A DNA stretch of 64,000 bases from Ruminococcus sp. (GTDB lineage Bacteria; Bacillota; Clostridia; Oscillospirales; Ruminococcaceae). Made by a program: the position numbers and the translations under genes. The stretch covers positions 124,001 through 188,000 of the forward strand of contig JAFXSC010000022.1 of assembly GCA_017525915.1 (NCBI GenBank), written 5' to 3'. Positions 61,698 through 64,000 of the stretch are shown here, piece by piece. The notes beneath the pieces were generated by a model. That model did not search any database. It had not been told where the DNA came from and was given only the letters and a program-made list of their open reading frames with translations. How positions within the stretch are numbered: the first letter of the stretch is position 1; every line of letters begins with the position of its first letter.

Positions 61698-62000
61698 ATG
61701 ATAGATAAAATAAGATCAGAAAGCATGGACCTCCTTTTCGAGGCTGTTCTCACTCTCGAGACCGTAGACGACTGTTACAGGTTCTTCGACGACCTCTGTA
61801 CAAGCATCGAGCTCAAATCCTTCGCTCAGCGCCTCCATGTCGCAAGGCTTCTTGACGAACACAGAGTATACAACAGCATCGTTACAGAGACCGGTGCAAG
61901 CACCGCTACTATAAGCAGAGTCAACCGTTCCCTCAAGGACGGAAATGACGGATACAACATCGTTTTCGACAGATTGAAGAAAAAAGATCTGCTAAAATAA
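61698..62000 (+). CDS. YerC/YecD-family TrpR-related protein
   Basis: Small DNA-binding protein of 100 residues. The TrpR-like helix-turn-helix is ELKSFAQRLHVARLLDEHR then VYNSIVTETGASTATISRVN, typical of YerC. TGGAG precedes the ATG at 61698. It has its own promoter. The regulon is unknown; the next gene is a GH9 cellulase 21 bases on, so co-transcription or local regulation is possible. Confidence 0.92.
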   Translation: MIDKIRSESMDLLFEAVLTLETVDDCYRFFDDLCTSIELKSFAQRLHVARLLDEHRVYNSIVTETGASTATISRVNRSLKDGNDGYNIVFDRLKKKDLLK

Positions 62001-62021
62001 AATTCTGAAAGGAATGTTCAT

Positions 62022-64000
62022 ATGAAAAAGACAAACCTGCTCAAAAGATCTGTCGCCTGCCTTTCCGCGGCAGCTACGATCCTTACGGGCGCAGCGTTCC
62101 CTGCCAATGCTGAATATGTTGACAAGGAAAATCCTAACAACTATGACAACTTCGCCGAAGCCCTCCAGCTCGCGCTCTGCTTCTACGACGCGAACAAGTG
62201 CGGCGACAAGGTTGCCAACGACGGCTACTATTCATGGCGCGGAAACTGCCATGTAAAGGACGCTGAGATCCCTCTCCAGCCCCTCAATCCTATGCCTGAG
62301 CTCTACGGCGAGTCCACGAACGACGGCTCAGACAACGGCAAGGACAAGGAGAAAAAGGAAGACAAGCAGCCCATAGGCGAGGGCGAGGGCGACGGCGGTC
62401 TCAGTGCTGCCAAGGGTCTGTACGAAGGAGTTACCATGTCCGAGGAGTTCATCGAGAAGAACCGCAAGTACCTCGACCCGGACGGAAACGGTACTCTCGA
62501 CCTAACTGGCGGCTGGCACGATGCCGGTGACCATGTAAAGTTCGGTCTCCCCGGCTCATTCTCCGCTTCAACTGTCGGCTGGGGCTACTATGAGTTCCGC
62601 GAAGACTACATCGATATGGGGCTCCAGAAGCACATCGAAGATGAGCTCCGCTGGATAAACGACTACTTCATGAAGGCTACATTCCTCGACGACGAAGGCA
62701 ACGTTGTTGCTTACTGCTATCAGGTCGGCGAGGGCAACAACGACCACAACTACTGGTGCGCTCCCGAGCTCCAGGTGGACAATACTGTCGTTGCTTCTTC
62801 AAGCTGCGCTGTAAAGCGTCCGGCTTACTTCGCCACTACCGAGATGCCTGCACCTGACCAGTGCGCCGGTGCTGCCGCATCACTCGCTATAAACTACCTC
62901 AACTTCAAGGATACAGATGCTGATTATGCTGAAAAGAGCCTGAAATACGCAAGAGCCCTCTATGAGTTCGCTGTTGCTACACACCAGGAGGTATGGGAAC
63001 CCGGTACTACTCCGAGCTCGCTCGTCCTCGGCTACGACGGCGGCTTCTACCACTCCAGCTACGACTACGATGAGCTCTCATGGGCTGCCGTTTGGCTCTA
63101 CTACTGCGCTGTTGCAGAGGACGAGACCTCCAAGGACGCTGCCTATGACAAGTACATCAAGGCTATCATCGACGTCGATGAGGAGACTACCAACGCCAAG
63201 GGCGCTCACCCCTACACAGGCTACATGAAGCGTATCATCACCGATACCGGAAACTGCTGGCAGAACATCTGGGTTCACTGCTGGGATACTGTATGGGGCG
63301 GCGTTTTCGCTAAGCTCGCTCCCGTTACCAATACCGCCCGTGACTGGTACATCTTCCGCTACAACCTCGAATACTGGTCTGGCTGCGCTGCAACTATCGA
63401 CTCCTCAGACTGGGGCTATGAGCCTGTTCACGGTCACAAATACTTCGGTATGGACGACTTCCTCTGGAATACTCCCATGACCTGTGACCAGATCCCCGAC
63501 CTCAAGGACAGCGAGACAAGCGGCGACTTCATTGCCAAGTCTCCCAAGGGCTGGGCTGTCGTTTCAGGCTACGGTTCCGCACGTTACAATACCGCTGCCG
63601 GTCTCTGTGCCTGCGTTTACGCCAAGACCACCGGCGATGAGACATTCCTCCCGTGGGCTAAGGCTCAGATGGAATACATCCTCGGTAATAACCCGATGGG
63701 TTACTCCTACGAGGTAGGCTACGGCAACAGCTACGCTACTCAGCCTCACCACCGTGCTTCACACTGTAACGACAAGCAGAGCCAGGAGCTTCAGGTAAAT
63801 CAGGTACACACCCTCTGGGGCGCTCTCTGCGGCGGTCCTGACCTCAAGGACTACCACCACGACGAAACCAAGGACTACATCTACAACGAAGTTACCGATG
63901 ACTATAACGCAGGCTTCTGCGGTGACCTTGCCGGTCTTTACCACTTCTACGGTGCAAAGGGCAAGGAGTACGAAAAGGAAAACCACATCAATCCCGATTT
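62022..64000 (+). CDS. GH9 endoglucanase (3' end beyond window)
   Basis: Secreted cellulase, at least 659 residues, continuing past the right edge. Signal peptide at 1-30 (SVACLSAAATILTGAAF). The GH9 (alpha/alpha)6 domain starts directly, with an unusual acidic low-complexity insert after about residue 95 (DGSDNGKDKEKKEDKQP). Catalytic motifs: base aspartates in GGWHDAGDHVKFG, QPHHRASH, and the acid glutamate in YNEVTDDYNAGFCG. AAAGGA precedes the ATG. Beyond the edge a CBM or dockerin is likely given the host. Confidence 0.95.
   Translation, partial: MKKTNLLKRSVACLSAAATILTGAAFPANAEYVDKENPNNYDNFAEALQLALCFYDANKCGDKVANDGYYSWRGNCHVKDAEIPLQPLNPMPELYGESTNDGSDNGKDKEKKEDKQPIGEGEGDGGLSAAKGLYEGVTMSEEFIEKNRKYLDPDGNGTLDLTGGWHDAGDHVKFGLPGSFSASTVGWGYYEFREDYIDMGLQKHIEDELRWINDYFMKATFLDDEGNVVAYCYQVGEGNNDHNYWCAPELQVDNTVVASSSCAVKRPAYFATTEMPAPDQCAGAAASLAINYLNFKDTDADYAEKSLKYARALYEFAVATHQEVWEPGTTPSSLVLGYDGGFYHSSYDYDELSWAAVWLYYCAVAEDETSKDAAYDKYIKAIIDVDEETTNAKGAHPYTGYMKRIITDTGNCWQNIWVHCWDTVWGGVFAKLAPVTNTARDWYIFRYNLEYWSGCAATIDSSDWGYEPVHGHKYFGMDDFLWNTPMTCDQIPDLKDSETSGDFIAKSPKGWAVVSGYGSARYNTAAGLCACVYAKTTGDETFLPWAKAQMEYILGNNPMGYSYEVGYGNSYATQPHHRASHCNDKQSQELQVNQVHTLWGALCGGPDLKDYHHDETKDYIYNEVTDDYNAGFCGDLAGLYHFYGAKGKEYEKENHINPD

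Noticed and set aside
1..64000. CRISPR arrays, rRNA genes, complete insertion sequences or prophage modules
   Set aside because: I looked for regular direct repeats with spacers, rRNA motifs, transposase genes and phage structural genes and saw none.

Overview
The window looks like a chromosome segment of a cellulolytic Ruminococcus close to R. flavefaciens. The reasons are a GH5 cellulase whose dockerin matches the R. flavefaciens pattern, a GH9 cellulase, a dockerin-tagged peptidase, Clostridia-type gene families (YlmC/YmxH, TM1266, HydG, DUF4317, YerC), strong AGGAGG ribosome sites and sigma-A promoters with 17-base spacers. Species assignment is inference.

Layout, left to right. 1-2160: acyl-CoA synthetase (cut by the left edge) behind an XRE-cupin regulator. 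2510-6575: a 1211-residue LPQTG surface protein with its own very short sortase. 6894-7211: metallopeptidase fragment. 7418-10518: STAS protein, CstA-type transporter and three tandem VOC-fold paralogues. 10563-16659: a signalling region with an alarmone-hydrolase-like HD domain fused to an APH-type kinase, an RsbW-like ATPase, a Cache-HAMP-PP2C phosphatase, a flavodoxin-fold protein and a STAS domain fused to a paralogous kinase. 16867-19814: ABC exporter. 20943-24921: MATE transporter fused to an RsbW-like ATPase (broken by one TAG), HAD phosphatase and FGGY kinase. 24922-29500: mostly decayed accessory DNA with a possible orphan cobalamin riboswitch, a truncated GH3, a GNAT, PreA and small fragments, ending at tRNA-Arg(CCG).

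29702-37546: an unrecognised protein, PrmA, and a MoxR-DUF58-transglutaminase operon that continues into a dockerin-tagged C39-like peptidase. 37848-39632: tsf and rpsB. 39791-41881: YlmC-like protein, a small membrane protein and two zinc-ribbon membrane proteins. 41933-43646: hydG and its TM1266-type regulator. 43850-48713: GH5 cellulase, a divergent sensor-AraC regulator, and a TrmH-family methyltransferase. 48865-54453: permease-ATPase-response regulator-histidine kinase-GNAT operon. 54546-56867: clostripain-family peptidase. 57022-60948: operon of DUF4317, zinc phospholipase C-like protein, glycerol-1-phosphate dehydrogenase-like protein and HAD phosphatase. 61698-62000: YerC/TrpR-like regulator. 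62022-64000: GH9 cellulase (cut by the right edge).

The best candidate for an undescribed system is the 7.4-24.9 kb region. Partner-switching parts (STAS, RsbW-like ATPase, PP2C phosphatase) sit with paralogous small-molecule-kinase-like domains, an alarmone-hydrolase-like domain and a transporter carrying its own RsbW-like domain. No sigma factor is visible, and two of its operons have nearly identical promoters. The second candidate is the phospholipase/G1P-dehydrogenase/phosphatase operon at 57-61 kb.
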